A stretch of 64,000 bases of DNA from Litomosoides sigmodontis (GCA_963070105.1 OY718804.1:2458817-2522816); one strand, 5' to 3'. Shown: positions 47,782 through 61,700, counted from the stretch's first letter. Notes: generated by a model not told the origin, from the letters alone. Numbers and translations: made by a program.

Positions 47782-49255
47782 TTTTTTTTTTTTGAAATTT
47801 ATTAGCTAGTTTACTTTGATAGTTTTGCCAAACTCCTAAAATATTCATCGCTTTAGCTGCAAAAATTTTTACTGCGCCAAAAAAAAAACAAACGAACAAA
47901 TCGATCAAAACGACAGCAATCAAATAAATTTTTTTTAAGAGTAGAACAAATTGCAATAATTAAAATTTTCAATTAATAATATTTCTATGATTGTTAAAAT
48001 TAATTTAAAGAACAGCAGAGAAAAGAACAAATGAAAGAAATTTTTGATTAAAATCTCCTGAAATCAATTTTAATTTCAAAATTACTTTTTTTTTAAAGGT
48101 TAACCTGTATTTTAAAAAAAATTTTGTGCTCACAAGAAAAAAAAAGAAAAACAATTAATCATTTTAAAATGAACAAATTCTTACATTCAAAGTGCACAAA
48201 AATATTAAAGTGAAATTTTTTTGTTGAGGAAAAAATTAAATTTTGGCAAATTTTTCAAGGCGAAAGTAAGTTGATCAGATGCAAGTGAGTGAAGTTGAGA
48301 ATATTTTTGAAAAATTTTAAACATTACCACTGTTTGATCCAAACAAATAGTTACAATAATAATAATATCCTATGTATTTCACATCAATTTTCATCACGTA
48401 TTTCTTCCTTACGTAAAAATAACACCAATCTTTAAGTTTTTAATTGCTATGCATACTTGAACCATCTGTTATATCATTGATGCTATATAAAAAACAAAAA
48501 AAACGAGTTATTCAAATCAATAAAATTAAATTTTAGAAAAAATTTCAAACCCAAATCTTTTGTATGGGACGATTGTACGTTACCTGACGTTTACTTCAAT
48601 GAGTGAAACGAGAACGATCTGTTCATGCAGAGGAAATGCGGAAGAAATTTGGGACTGTAAGTGTTTGAAGCGAATTTCTCACCTCAAATCCAAAAAAAAA
48701 AAATGAAATAATTTTTGAAAGAGCCAATAAAAGTACGAAGGTAGCAAATCCTGTTTTGATTGAAATGCACACACACACGCCTCTCTCTCTCTCTCTCTCT
48801 TACTCTTTTTTTTTAAAAAAAAAAAAAGAAGTAAAATGATTTTATCATTAATTTTGTCAAACGATAGCAATCGTCGACTGCAAATATGTTAAGTGTTTGA
48901 GCGGTGAGGATGTATGAAATTTATTGAAATAAATGGGAAGTCCTATTTTTCACCCACCGGTTTTGTCAGAAATTCTTTAGGAATTTTTGCGTGACTGCTA
49001 ATTTTTACAGGCTAAGTTAGAAAAAAGTGTAAACATTCGATGCGCAAATGTCGTAATTTAATGGGAAAAACAATTATCTGATGCGCAAGTGTTGCAATTT
49101 AACTGGAAAGGCATTCATCCCACGCGCAAATGTCACAATTTATTACGCACATAGTGTTCAAATAGTTTCTTTTTTCGTTTAGCGAATTCAATACTTGAAA
49201 ATAAATACTCTTAGACACACACACACACACGCAAATATATATATATATATTCTGT
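47782..49255. other. AT-rich DNA upstream of the transthyretin-like gene
   Basis: This is the 5' flank of the minus-strand transthyretin-like gene. Long A/T runs and a CT run (48779-48800) occur. A short repeated phrase (GATGCGCAAGTG / GATGCGCAAATG / CACGCGCAAATG followed by TCGTAATTTA-like or ACAATTTA-like sequence) recurs three times at about 49038-49142. No gene is supported. Confidence 0.4.
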
Positions 49256-49797
49256 TTTCATTTATTTATTTATATTTATTTATTTATATTTATTTATTTA
49301 TATTTATTTATTTATATTTATTTATTTATATTTATTTATTTATATTTATTTATTTATATTTATTTATTTATATTTATTTATTTATATTTATTTATTTATA
49401 TTTATTTATTTATATTTATTTATTTATATTTATTTATTTATATTTATTTATTTATATTTATTTATTTATATTTATTTATTTATATTTATTTATTTATATT
49501 TATTTATTTATATTTATTTATTTATATTTATTTATTTATATTTATTTATTTATATTTATTTATTTATATTTATTTATTTATATTTATTTATTTATTTATA
49601 TTTATTTATTTATTTATATTTATTTATTTATTTATATTTATTTATTTATATTTATTTATTTATATTTATTTATTTATATTTATTTATTTATATTTATTTA
49701 TTTATATTTATTTATTTATATTTATTTATTTATATTTATTTATTTATATTTATTTATTTATATTTATTTATTTATATTTATTTATTTTATTTATTTA
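49256..49797. repeat. 14-bp minisatellite, about 540 bp
   Basis: Tandem copies of a 14-bp unit (TATTTATTTATTTA type, i.e. three tetranucleotides plus TA), with a few 18-bp variants near 49590-49635. It is related to, but more structured than, the TTTA microsatellite at 39940. The FIYLYL-type open frame across it is an artefact. Confidence 0.97.
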
Positions 49798-52700
49798 TTT
49801 ACTGTTTATGTGATTAGTGATAGCTGTTTGTAGTATGTTCTGCACATGTTCATTTTTTATGTTTTATCTAAAATTTTTATTTGAGATTTTATTTTAAAGT
49901 TGACTGAAAATTTTTAAAATTTATGAACTTATACGCGTATATATATAAGATAAAATTTACATATGTATGAGTTTCGAATAAAGAATCTCTTCTAAATTAA
50001 ATCTTTTAGCGGACGTCATTTCATTTAACGTTTATTTGATGAATAACAAAATGAGTAGTAAAAAAAAATGGATAAATGTTTTAAAAAAAAAAGGAAAATA
50101 ATCTATGTGCCTTCATTTTTAATTAAATAATTAACAAATTCAAAATTTACAAAATAAAAACTAAAATTGAAACAAAATAGCGAAACAATTCGTTGTTAGT
50201 AAATGTTGCAACGTAAGTTTAGAAATAAACGATTGCCGTGATCATCAAATTACCTTTGAAAGAAATTTTTGAGATGCAAGCACCCACAGATGACCGACCG
50301 TATTCGTGATGGTCAGTTGACAATAATCGTTCATTTATAGGTGAGATTTGAGAATTCTTATCAAAACTGACTTAATCAGTCGCGCTCCTCAACAACGCTT
50401 GTTTTTTTTCCCAAAATAAACGAAATTTTATCTTTTAGTAATAATTCAAAACTGATTCTTATCAACCCTTATCAGTGCCAATGATCGTTTTGTATTTTTC
50501 ACAAAATTAATAAGATAAAATTCAACTTATACAATTAGATCATAATGTTCAGTTTACATTGCTTACTTTGCTTGAGAAAAATTTTTGAAATGAAATAGAT
50601 TGCGTTGAAGAAAGTGTTGGTGTTACTGTGAAAGGAAGAAACGGAATGATTTTTGTTTTCTTTTTGGAATTTAATCAAAAATTTATGCTGAAATTTTAGT
50701 TAAAAATTTTTCATTATAATTTTGATGTAAAAGATTTGAGTAAATAATCAGACACATATACTTTGTGTTGCTGTAGCACCAAAATTGATCAATTTGTGAG
50801 AACGATTAATTGCTTGATAATTAATTGATTATTTTTAACTGATCAAATTCTTCTATAACTTAAATGATGAAATGCCAATATTAGGAGGAAGTAAATTGAT
50901 TACTGTTGCAGCCTCTATTATATTGAAATATTAATTTTGACATTATTGAACCAATTGCTTCTGGAAAATCATATAAATACTTTTAGCAAAAAGTTTTGAC
51001 CAAGCAATTACTTAATTAATTAATTAATCAATCGCTTATTAGCCTTTTGTTGATGGGCGATATCGATGAAGAAATTTGAGCAGCACTTTATTGATGCAAG
51101 ATTTTGGTTTTTTCGTTTTTTTCTTTAATTTCATAAAATTTTCCATTGAGAAAGCAGAAGAGATTGAAATGATGACCTAAAACAAAACAACAAATATGCA
51201 TCTTACCAAACGAGTAGAACGTGCACAAAATTAAAATTCCAATATTTTTTTATCACAATTTGCGCTTTTTTATTTTTTTTAAAAAATTCAAGTTATAGAA
51301 GTTTTGGAAAAAGTTTTTTTACATTTCTTTAGCATAAACAATCGTTTAGTTAGATGAATAAGTGATGAATGCCTTCGCTCATTCAACTCATTGTGACAAA
51401 AGAAAAATAAATAAATGAATTTATTGGGCAAAGTCAAACCTTTAAAAATATTTTTGAACTTTTTAACAAGGAGATTTGAGGTAAAAGAAATAAAATTATT
51501 TCAAACTAAAAATTATTTTCCACCATTGCTGAGTACTTTAGTGATAATCATAATTAAAATTATAAAAGTAGATGTGCTATCAGTTCACAACTTATTGCTA
51601 AAAGCAGAAATGTTTATAATATTGAGAATGTATGCTTAAAGCTACGAACATTTGATGAATTCGTCCATCGTCTTAAAATTTAATTATTTTAATTAGTAAT
51701 TTCAGTTAGCAGCTGAGTGTTCGTGACCTTCTCCAGCATCTTCCACTGATCACTGAATTGGTCCAGTTGATGGATGAGCAATTTAGATGTATGATTGCCT
51801 ACTGAAATGTAAGAGTTGGAAGATTTGCTCTTAGAGATTTGATTTTTTTTTTCAATCAAATTGAAATTTCACCTCAGAGTACTTTTCAATTAGTGAGTTT
51901 CAACAAACGATTTTAACGATTGCTAAGATGTGATCATTGCTACATATGCATACATTTTAAGTTTAACTATTTCTAATTCAAATTACAATAATTTCAACAG
52001 TTCAACACTCCAATACACTTGGTACCCTATTATATTTCTCTTTACCTTATGCAACCGTACAATGCTTTATGAAGCACTACTGTACGGGTACCGTACCAAC
52101 AATGCTTTACTTTTCAATGCCAAAAAAAAATGAAATGAAATGAAAAATTCCTTAATTTAAATTTAATTTAATTATTGTGAAGAGGAAAAAAAAGGACAGC
52201 ATGGAAATAATTCTTAGCACAAATATGTATAGAAATTGTTTGAAAAAAAAATTTATCATTTTGTAATAAATGTGAAATAATTAGTTGTGACTGTACACAA
52301 TCCTTACTCACAAATCCATCATCATCAAACTGTCAACTGGTACTGTACTGAATTTCACCTTCTAGCCACCTAATATTACTTATCGCAAACATCACTGTAA
52401 TACCTATAATAGTACCACTCTTACATTTTTATTCCAATCACAACTATTAGTGCATGCGTTCAAAAAAGGTAATAATTTTAGGATTAAAATATTAGAATTT
52501 TAAATTTTATAGAATATTGCTTAGAGTGATGGATAATATTGATGTTATTGGAAGAAGTTTTCATGGCTTGAAATATTAGATATAAATTTTTGGGATAACT
52601 GTTTTATGTGAAGGAACATTTGTAGATATTCACTCATATTTTTGTGCAGTTTTAAATTTTAGCTTATTTTTTTTAATAAAAAAAGTGCATTAAAATTTTG

Positions 52701-53253
52701 AAAGGATTTTGATATTGAATTTTCTTCGTAGACATTCTCTCTGCTACGTAGTAGGACAACCTGTGAGGAGCAGTGTGATACAGACGGTGGTAGAATAAAT
52801 GAATTTAAAATCAATTCGCTGACAAAAACACCAATCGAACGATCACTGTACCACGTTGAAAGCTTGAGCAGCGCAGAGCCTGACCTGGTGTTGTAGGTCA
52901 CACTAACTTTTCCACTTTTCAGCTAGAATTCTCGTTTAGCAACAAAAGAAAAAAGAGTTCATAGATACCTAAAAATAGCCTTATTAAATTTTCTTTTAAA
53001 CTAAATGAATCTAAAATTGCCAAAACCATTGAGAGTTATATTTATTAATTAAAATAATTGAATTTTTTTTTAATTTTAAGTTTTAATCAAGAAAATCAAT
53101 TTTTACATTAGGAAGGAAAACAATTCGATCGAACATTTGAATTGTAATCGGATGCTGGCTGATGCATAAAAAACAAGTAATAGTTCGTCCATTTAATTTT
53201 CGAAGTTTGAAAAAATTCCTGGCGATAACTAAGCATAGAAGTTGACGTAGGAA
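49798..53253. other. Gene-poor AT-rich DNA
   Basis: No exon chain can be supported on either strand. Open frames of 60-80 codons here (such as minus strand 52659-52901) show no recognisable domain or splice context. Confidence 0.5.
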
Positions 53254-53424
53254 GGAAATTATTCCATACATCTCATTCACGCTGCATGACGTACGTGTAC
53301 TGTTCATGAGTAGGCGGACAAATATCATTCAGAAGAGTTATGTGGAAATTATCCGATACAATTCGTTTACGCTCCATGACGTACGTGTAGTGCTAGATAG
53401 CGTTCATGAATAAGAGGACAAATA
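53254..53424. repeat. Imperfect direct repeat with a GACGTACGTGTA core
   Basis: Copies at about 53254-53324 and 53344-53424 share, in order, GGAAATTAT, TTCAC/TTTAC-GCT, CATGACGTACGTGTA, GTTCATGA and GGACAAATA. The core contains the palindrome ACGTACGT, and a similar GTACGTACGTGCG occurs at about 53754. Confidence 0.8.
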
Positions 53425-54762
53425 CGTTACGTGTATTGTTGTAACGAACTGGAATTCTTTTAGCAACCGAAGCATGTGAGCATTTCAAAGCTGCGTTTTA
53501 GTAGGTAGGTAACAAGTCTAAATTATCTTTAATTAATCCAAAAATTATCTTTAATTAATTCAATCTTTAATTAAAGCACGAGTTTCCGGTAATTCCGTGT
53601 CCATCGGTTCTATGGCTCGACGAGAAATTTTGTGGCGTCCTGCTTGTCAGCGAGAAAAGAGAAATCGGAAATTACAGAAATATGTGATGTGCGTAATTGA
53701 TAATATCAAAAGATGGGAGGAAAAATAAAAAGCACTTGAAAAAATCACGTTGTACGTACGTGCGTTGCGCTAAGCTAAAATTAATTCAGTAACAATTCAG
53801 GAATTGAATGCAACGGAAACGTATCAGTAATGATCAACTGCTGCTAAGTGATACTAAGTAAACTTGTAATGCTCTCAATTCATTGCACTTACCACGTAGG
53901 AATTTCAGAATTAGGGAACGTACTAAAGTCTAAATAGATGAAATTGTTGAATTCAAAATATTTACATGAATGTACCGCATAATCAATCATTCGTTAAAAT
54001 TTTGAAGCGAGAAAAATGCCAATATTAATTTGATTTAAAATGCAACTAACAGTTTTTTCAAACCGAAATTTAATTAAATTTTCGAAATTACGAAAGTACG
54101 CATAATTGTGTTGAATTAAGCAAAATGAAAATATCTCTCATCTAATAACCACTTCTCAAGCAGCTTTTTTTCGCCTGTGTAAATTTAAAAAAAAATCTTT
54201 ATCCAATGAATTTCCGTACGTACCGCAAACTTTCAAGAGGGCTACGGTGATTATTGAAATGAGCACGTAGGACGCACATTTCAGTGAACGGAAAATGAAG
54301 GAATGCAGAAGTTGTCGAAGTGATTGCAAATTTGAATTGAATTGAATTGATATGATAAGTGAGTGAACAAGTTAGTTGCATGTTGCTTACTGATTGGCAA
54401 AACAGAAAAGAACTGTTATGTGTTCGGTTTGTTTTTCTTAAATGTAAAATTTGCATTGCTATTGACAACTGGCATTTCATGACTACTCGTTTTAAACGAA
54501 ATTTCACACTCGCAATTATTACTATCATTAGTATGAAATTTGGTACACCCAAATTTGGCTGAAATTTTAAATTAATTCAATTTGACTTAAGTAAACATAA
54601 GCAAATGCCACGTCACATGAATAACCAAGATATGTAAATTCATATCAATGAATTTGACATACAGATTCTCCCTCTTCTTATTACTATTCTTATTAATTGT
54701 TGTCATCATTATTGTTAATTACTACCTTCATACCTGTTAAATATCACCATTACTGCGATTAT
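53425..54762. other. Gene-poor DNA
   Basis: Holds the first copy of a 34-bp dispersed repeat (53504-53537) and a slightly less AT-rich segment at about 53578-53660. No gene is supported; minus-strand open frame 54199-54552 lacks recognisable features. Confidence 0.4.
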
Positions 54763-54957
54763 TTATCATTATTATTATTACTATTATTATTACTATTATT
54801 ATTATTACTATTATTATTATTACTATTATTATTATTACTATCATTATTATTACTATTATTATTATTACTATTATTATTATTACTATTATTATTATTACTA
54901 TTATTATTATTACTATTATTATTATTACTATTATTATTATTACTATTATTATTATTA
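54763..54957. repeat. Compound ATT/ACT trinucleotide array with a 15-bp period
   Basis: Mostly ATT units with an ACT every fifth triplet, giving a higher-order 15-bp unit (ACTATTATTATTATT). The poly-Leu and poly-Ile frames across it are artefacts. Confidence 0.95.
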
Positions 54958-55194
54958 ATTTCTTATTTATTATTTCTTTTGCTATTAGTATTATCATTCA
55001 TGTGAAAAAACAATTCCTAATAGCATTGAAGTAGAAAAAGTATTGAACCGCGAATTTAATTCGATGTAATTTAAATTAAGGAAAAGTACTCCATGAATGA
55101 GCACAAAAAGTTTGACATTCAGTGCTTTTTAGTTCTTCTCCTTTACTACACTATCGGATATGAGACGATAATTCGATAAGATTAGATCGGAGTG

Positions 55195-55235
55195 GATTGA
55201 ATTGAATTGAATTGAATTGAATTGAATTGAATTGC
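55195..55235. repeat. (GAATT)n pentanucleotide repeat
   Basis: About eight tandem GAATT units directly left of a GC-rich pocket. Confidence 0.95.
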
Positions 55236-55428
55236 AGACAGTTTAGCAGTGCGCGCCGAGAAGCCAATTGACGAACAGTTAAATTCGACCGCAACAGTTC
55301 GAGCACGCAGTGCTGCGCTGACGCGCGGTGGTTCCGTGCAACAGACGCATCGCTCTACGCTAATGCTAATGCAATTGGCCCTTTTACCTTTGCGGGAGTG
55401 GACGACAGACATTCCGTTGTGTAATTGA
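55236..55428. other. GC-rich pocket with open frames on both strands
   Basis: A roughly 190-bp island with many CpG (GCGCGCCGAG, GACGCGCGG) in an AT-rich desert. The plus frame is open from 55234 to TGA 55426-55428 with higher-complexity composition (AVRAEKPIDEQLNSTATVRA) but no ATG near its start; TTGCAG at 55232-55237 could be an acceptor. The minus strand is open from 55412 to 55182. It could be an exon, a promoter or first exon of a gene to the right, or a structured RNA. No family recognised. Confidence 0.35.
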
Positions 55429-55569
55429 TTTCCTCAATACTTCACATTCCATCGATAGTTTGTACAAATATGAATTGAGCGACAACATTCATTCCGCACA
55501 TGCATTCTCAATTCCCGCATCGTACCAATTATCACGATTTTAATTATTCGTTGAAATTAGAAGGGTACA

Positions 55570-55718
55570 AATGGGAGTGGGAGAGAGGGAGAGAGGGAGA
55601 GAGGGAGAGAGAGAGAGAGAGAGAGGAAAGTGAGAGTAACGAATAGATTTAGTTGGTAGGTAACAAGTCTAAATTATCTTTAATTAATTCAATCGTTGTG
55701 TGTGTGTGTGTGTGTGTG
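55570..55718. repeat. GA-rich and (TG)n simple repeats
   Basis: GGGAGAGA/GAGAGA tract at about 55577-55626 and a (TG)n run at about 55697-55718, with the second 34-bp dispersed repeat between them. Confidence 0.9.
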
Positions 55719-58700
55719 TAACAGTGTGAAGTTATCATCATTTCAACCGCTTCAACAACTACTGTTTTGTGTTTGCTTTCTTGCTATTATAAGAAGTAAT
55801 TTAAAAATTATGCAAAAGTTATTAGGAGTTTTTGGTCAGAAAATTAGGAAAAAAATTCTTTTTTTGGGTAGAATTGTTATTATAACGGACAGATTGGTCA
55901 TTGGTCATCTCATGCATTTCTTCTCCTTTTTCGTTTTCTTTTTTTCCATTCTCGAAAGTATAGGCGAAAGCAACAATTTAATTATCAATGGAACATTTGC
56001 GCAGCTTTTTACTGTTACATTTTTGAGTTCAATTTCTCGCATTTCATTACCGAAAGAAAAAAGATTTTAAAAGTTTTAGTGATTATTACTGTTATTATTA
56101 TTATTATTACTGTTTGTTATTATTATTATTATTATTACTATTATTATTATTATTATTAATTATTATTATTATTATTATTAATTTTTTATTGCCATTATTG
56201 TTCTTTATTATAAATCGTCGCCATTAGCATTTATTGCCTCTTTTATTGCTGTAACTATCGTCTGAAGTTTTTGTTTAAAACCATTTAGATTTAGAAATTT
56301 GCAATTGAATCCATGTGATGAATGATGGGAGTAATCGCACTATAAAGGTATAACAGGTATTTCTCAATGTCGAAAATTGAACAGAAAAAAATTTTTTTTT
56401 TCCTTTTGAAGTCACACTTTCGTATGCGTAAATTTTATAATTTCCTTTGCTTATTTATTTCAAATTTTTAAAAATTAATCAATAATGTAGGAAGGAAAAA
56501 GCCGTGAGAATTCATTAATTGAATAAAGGATTCATATAAGTGTAATTTGAGGCAAATTATTTTCCTCTTAAAAAATTTTCCTCGTTTTTTTTTAACTAAA
56601 ATTATTTCAAAGGTGAATTTTGCGTCAGAAAATAATTTTTAATTGTGAAAACGAGAAAAAAAACTACGAAAGAGAAAAAAATGATATGTTGCGAGATTTT
56701 CTGCAAAACTACAAGGAAGAAAATGTACAAATGTTTCATAAATTTTTAAATTATACAATTCCCAGCAAATTGGTTAAAATTATTAATAATTGCCTATTTC
56801 TCTTCTTTTCTTTCACTCTTTCCCTTTCTTTCTCGTTTTTTTTTACTTCCTTTGAAATGAAATAAATGGTATAATATAGTCTCTTTAAAAGAGCGAAAAA
56901 AAATTCGCCATTTTTTTGCCTAAACAATCAATCACAGTAACATTTGTTGATAGTTTTATATTTGACAGTTTTTTGTTTTTTGGGTAAATTTTCTCTCACC
57001 CAAAACTAACCCTACATTTCTCATACTTTTACATCGGTCTTTCTCTCTCTCTCTCTCCCTCTCTCTTATCGCTTCCTTTTCAAAAAATTAAAAATTAAAA
57101 ATGGTTAAGAAAAAGAGGAAGAAGATGTAGTAAAATACACAGTGTTAAAGAGAAAAGACGGAATTTTTGAAAAATATATCCCCGTGAATTGTGTTTGCTT
57201 GATCGACCGAGCAATTTACTATCACCCATTTTAAATCGAACAAAATTTTCATTTTTCAAATCACAGGGACACCATAACACACACACACACACATACACGC
57301 ACACACACACACACACCATCTCTTCCTTCATCTGTTTTTCATTTTTTTTGTGCGGTAATTAATCATAATAATTATGCATGCTAATTAGAGCAATTCGTTT
57401 TCGCTTCCTTCTTTCTACAAAAATCAATTTTGTTCTCAATTTGTAAGAAATAAAAATGCAAAAAAAATTTTCAGCAATGAATGATTACGATATTGAAAAA
57501 AAAACCATACACGCAAAAAAAACAGAACAGAAAACAAAAAAAAAGGAACGAAATATCACGGTTGATATTGTCAGGGAAAAAAAGTTGGAAATTTTTGCGA
57601 TTGAATTGCGATATTTGAAATCATTAAAAATTACATTTTGATTTAACTAGTTAGTTAGTGGCAGTGATAGTGATATGATGAGAAATGAATTAAACTAAAG
57701 CTTATCATTACCACTATTATTTCATTATATGAAATTTTAATTGAACTAATACTTCTTCTGTCACATCGCTTTGCAATTACTTTTTAATTTATGAGTTTTG
57801 ATGAAATTTTTAAAGAAAAAAAATAAACAGAACTATTTTGTTGTTGTTGTTGTTGATTCATTGTAATCAACAAATTTTTAAAAATGGGGATTTATTTCAC
57901 TGAAAGGCGAGTGCTAGTCAGTGCTACAGCACTACGCTGTTTTATGCTAAAATTAATTATTGGATGATTTTAATTATTTTTGTACGATATAATTTTCCAC
58001 TATTTTTTCCTTCCATATCTTTTATGTGAGCTATGAGTGCTTTGTTTTTTTTTCGTTTTTTTTTTGAAACTTTCTCTAGTTGTTTTCAAAGATTTAATTC
58101 TTTAAAAATGAAAATTGATGTGAGGACAAGAATGTTCATGATCGATTAATTAGCAACATTTTACCGTACTCAAAATTAAAATCATGGCAGTCATCGTGTT
58201 TTTTTTTTTCAAGCATCAACAAGAAAGAAGGAGGGAGAGAGAGAGAGAGCTAGAGGGAGAGAGAAAGAAGGAGAGTGATAGGAAGAAGCGGTATTGTACT
58301 TCATTGCATGAAAACACACTACACTACAGTATTTAAAATAATCCATCCAATAAGTTTTTTTTTTTGAAGGAATCGATACTTTTTTTATTGTAAAATTAAG
58401 ACAGAAATTAATTGAATTTTTAAAAAATTTTCATTAATTTTTGAAAGGCATATAATTGTTCTTTTTACAAGAGTAATTCACTCGATCCTTGCTATGCAAA
58501 GCATGATGACTGTTGCTCAACTAACCGCATAAAAGGTATTGCAAAAAAAAAATTCACTAAGAAATTTTCGTTTTTTTTTTGCTCAAATAATTTTACAGGT
58601 AATTGTTAAATTATCCATAGCATTGTCATCAGTGGCAAAAAAAAACAATGATTGAGACCGATACATTGTAGTTTTAAAACATTGAATGAAAAAAAAATTA

Positions 58701-61700
58701 TCAATGAATAAAATGCGAAATGATTTTGAAATAAAAAAAAAAAAAAGGAAATTCGTAATAATGTTGCGTGATATAATTATTATTCTAATTTTGAATTTTA
58801 AACATGTCAATTTCATTCCTTTTTTATTATTTTTGCTCTATTTGAAACAAATTTTTACAAAAAAAAGCAAATTTCGTTTTTTTTTTGTAATTTGTATTTT
58901 TTGTTGATATGATTGGTTAATCGTTTAACAGTCCCAATAAATTAGTGTCTAATGTTTTTCCTTTCTTTGTTTGCTTTTTTGAATGAAAGAACAAAATTAG
59001 CGCATCATTTTGAAATGAAATTTTTTGTTAAAAAAAATTTCTTTTAATTTTTCAATTTGCATTTTAGGATAAAATTTCACCTCTCCTTTTTTTTCCTTTA
59101 TTTCATGCATCCACAAGCAAAATTAATTATTCCATGCGTCACCATGCAAAATGAATATTTCAGTAGCTTTGTATTACATTAGTGATTTACAAAAAATTTT
59201 TGAAATTTTGTTACAAAAAAATTATATTTGTTATGACGTATGAAATCAATCAAAATCATTTGACACGACAATTATTATTTCCTTCCTCTCACATCACAAA
59301 GTATTATTCGAAGGTGTGAAAATACCTTCTTTTTCATTGTTAATTTTTGCTGCAATGACGAATTTTTGCATAATTTATGGTCTTTTTTTTCACTTTGTTT
59401 TTTTCTCGCTTTTTTCTTTAGTGAACGTGAATTTTGTCAAAATTATTTTTTGAAGGTCTTTAAAATGATTTTTTGCAGTTCATTTTTCAGTTAAAATGAT
59501 GAGTTTGGTGAAATTTTCATTCATTCATTTGCTTTTTTTCCCCTTGTTTTCATCGATATGAATGAATTTTTGCATATTTGTTAAAGCTATCATTAAAAAA
59601 AATTGAATTAATTTTCAGCATGAAATGTATTTTATAAAGTTATTCGTGTAATTTTATTATAAATCATTTCCTGCAAACCACAATATTAGTTAACAAATAG
59701 CATTAACAAACAAATTAATTTTTTATTGTTACCACTGTTTGAACAAAACGTTTCTTTTATTATTCGTTTAATTGTAAAATTTAGTGGTTTATTAGTTTAA
59801 AATAAAAAACTTTTATTTAATTGTAAATTTATTTGCATAAAATTTACAATTTTTAATTTGAAATTATTTTTTTTGTGCAAAAGATATGTTTTTTTCTCAG
59901 AATTTTTAATTTTTCATGGAAATTATTTTGATTTTCACCGTATCTTTCCCATTGCGTATTACGATAGGATAGCATGTAAATTTGGGAATGAGTAAAACGA
60001 ATGAAAAGTAAGCTAAAAAAAAGTAAATTAAGAACGAATGATATTATTTTAAGCAATAAGTGTTCTATCAAATATTGTTTCCGTTTTTTTTTCAGAAAAA
60101 AATTGAATTTTTTAACAAAAAGAATTGTTTCAATAATTGACAATTTTATTTATGATTATGCTACTGCAATGGAATTTTCCCGTCTTCCACGTACGGTAAT
60201 AGCAATGGCGAATGACGTGAATTGTTCACCGAAATCTTTCCTTCCTTTTTCATTCCTTAAGTTTTCCTTAACCTTTTCTTTAACTTCTTCATAAGTCTTA
60301 AAGAGTAATTTTTAAGGAGTAAATTATTTGGCAAACCTAGTGTTTTACGAATAAAACAATTTTAAAAGTTGACAAGTAAATTTTGATGTAAAAGTGTTTT
60401 GCAAATGAGATAGGGAAAGAGAAAGGAGATATGAGAATGAAAATTTTGCATATAAAGCAAGTAAAGTTACTCATGCGAGCGACTCGCGCAGTTTATTTTA
60501 TTACGCCTACGCAAATTAAATCTCTTAATTCGATTAACACTCTTTTTGTTCCATTTTAAATGCAATAAAGTAGGTGATTTTAGTTTTTTCGGTAAACAAC
60601 AATTTCAATTAATATGTGCAAAAATAAACAGTTCAGGCTTAGAAGAGAGTATCGTAGAGGTTCTCGAAGTTTGATAGCATCTATGGGTGGTCATCAATCA
60701 TCAACCACCTGCAATGGTGCGCGTAAAAAATAGTTTTAAAAGAGAATGAAGAAATTTTTACGTTTTTCACGTGTTCACTTCTCTTCATTATCATTCAACG
60801 CAGATTAATTCATCTTCATCACCAACTATTCAAAATTTGTTTTGAATTAAAAAATTTGCTTGCTTACTTCCATTTGTACCAGTTTCTCATTTGATCAAAA
60901 ATCGGAGCGATGACGAAATTGAAATTAGCCAAGAAATGGCTATCATTCATTTTTGCACAAATAAAAATATACGTTAACATGTTTATTTTACTGTGCAAAT
61001 TGTAAATTAACATTTAGCTAATTATTCTTAAAAGTTTATTCGCCCAGTGTTTTGTCATATTTTGGCAGTCAAATTAAAAATTACAAAATGGTAAAATTTT
61101 TGTTTCATAAACAAAAAAACAGGGAGGGAGTAAAATGAGCACATCAAATTTACAGTAATCATAATTTATTATTTTCAAATTCTTTACTCAGAATTTTCAA
61201 AATGGCACGGCAAATGAACATTTGTGTAATGCACCATTATTAATATCAGTTCAAATGTAAAGGGACTTAAAAATTGAAGGAAATCAATTTGACGCGATTA
61301 AATCAGAAATGATGATTAACGAGTCTCTTTTATCAATTATAGTGATAATAATCGAAATTAATTGATCATTTAGCAACGATCATACTCCTTCCCTACCGAT
61401 AAAACAGGTAATACGTGTGATATGATATGCTATGAATGATTCATAGTGATATAATTAATACTAATTAATTAATCAATTAATCGCTTTACAATGACCATAT
61501 ATTTCTCCCTCGGACATTGAAACATGAAATAGGTAGCATATACGATATGAATTGATGTGTTGTGATCTAATACGATAGGAGTGATAAGTGCTCCACAATT
61601 AATAAACACATCAATGAAATTCCAATCTAAATTCCCTAATCTGTTAGGAGAGGGAGAGAGAGAGAGAGAGAATGAGAATTTGAGAGGTTTGATTTTACAA

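Larger units (their letters stand above)
53504..55688. repeat. Pair of identical 34-bp sequences 2.15 kb apart
   Basis: GGTAGGTAACAAGTCTAAAT followed by TATCTTTAATTAAT occurs at 53504-53537 and again at 55655-55688 in the same orientation. After the first copy the tail (AAATTATCTTTAATTAATTC) is repeated once more at about 53542-53561. Confidence 0.85.

Noticed and set aside
49195..49833. 212-codon open frame of FIYLYL repeats
   Set aside because: It is the translation of the 14-bp minisatellite.
54697..55005. Poly-Leu and poly-Ile open frames on both strands
   Set aside because: Produced by the ATT/ACT trinucleotide array.
55696..56070. 124-codon plus-strand frame beginning in the TG repeat
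   Set aside because: Starts with Cys-Val repeats from the microsatellite and continues as a Phe/Ile-rich frame without domain or conservation evidence.
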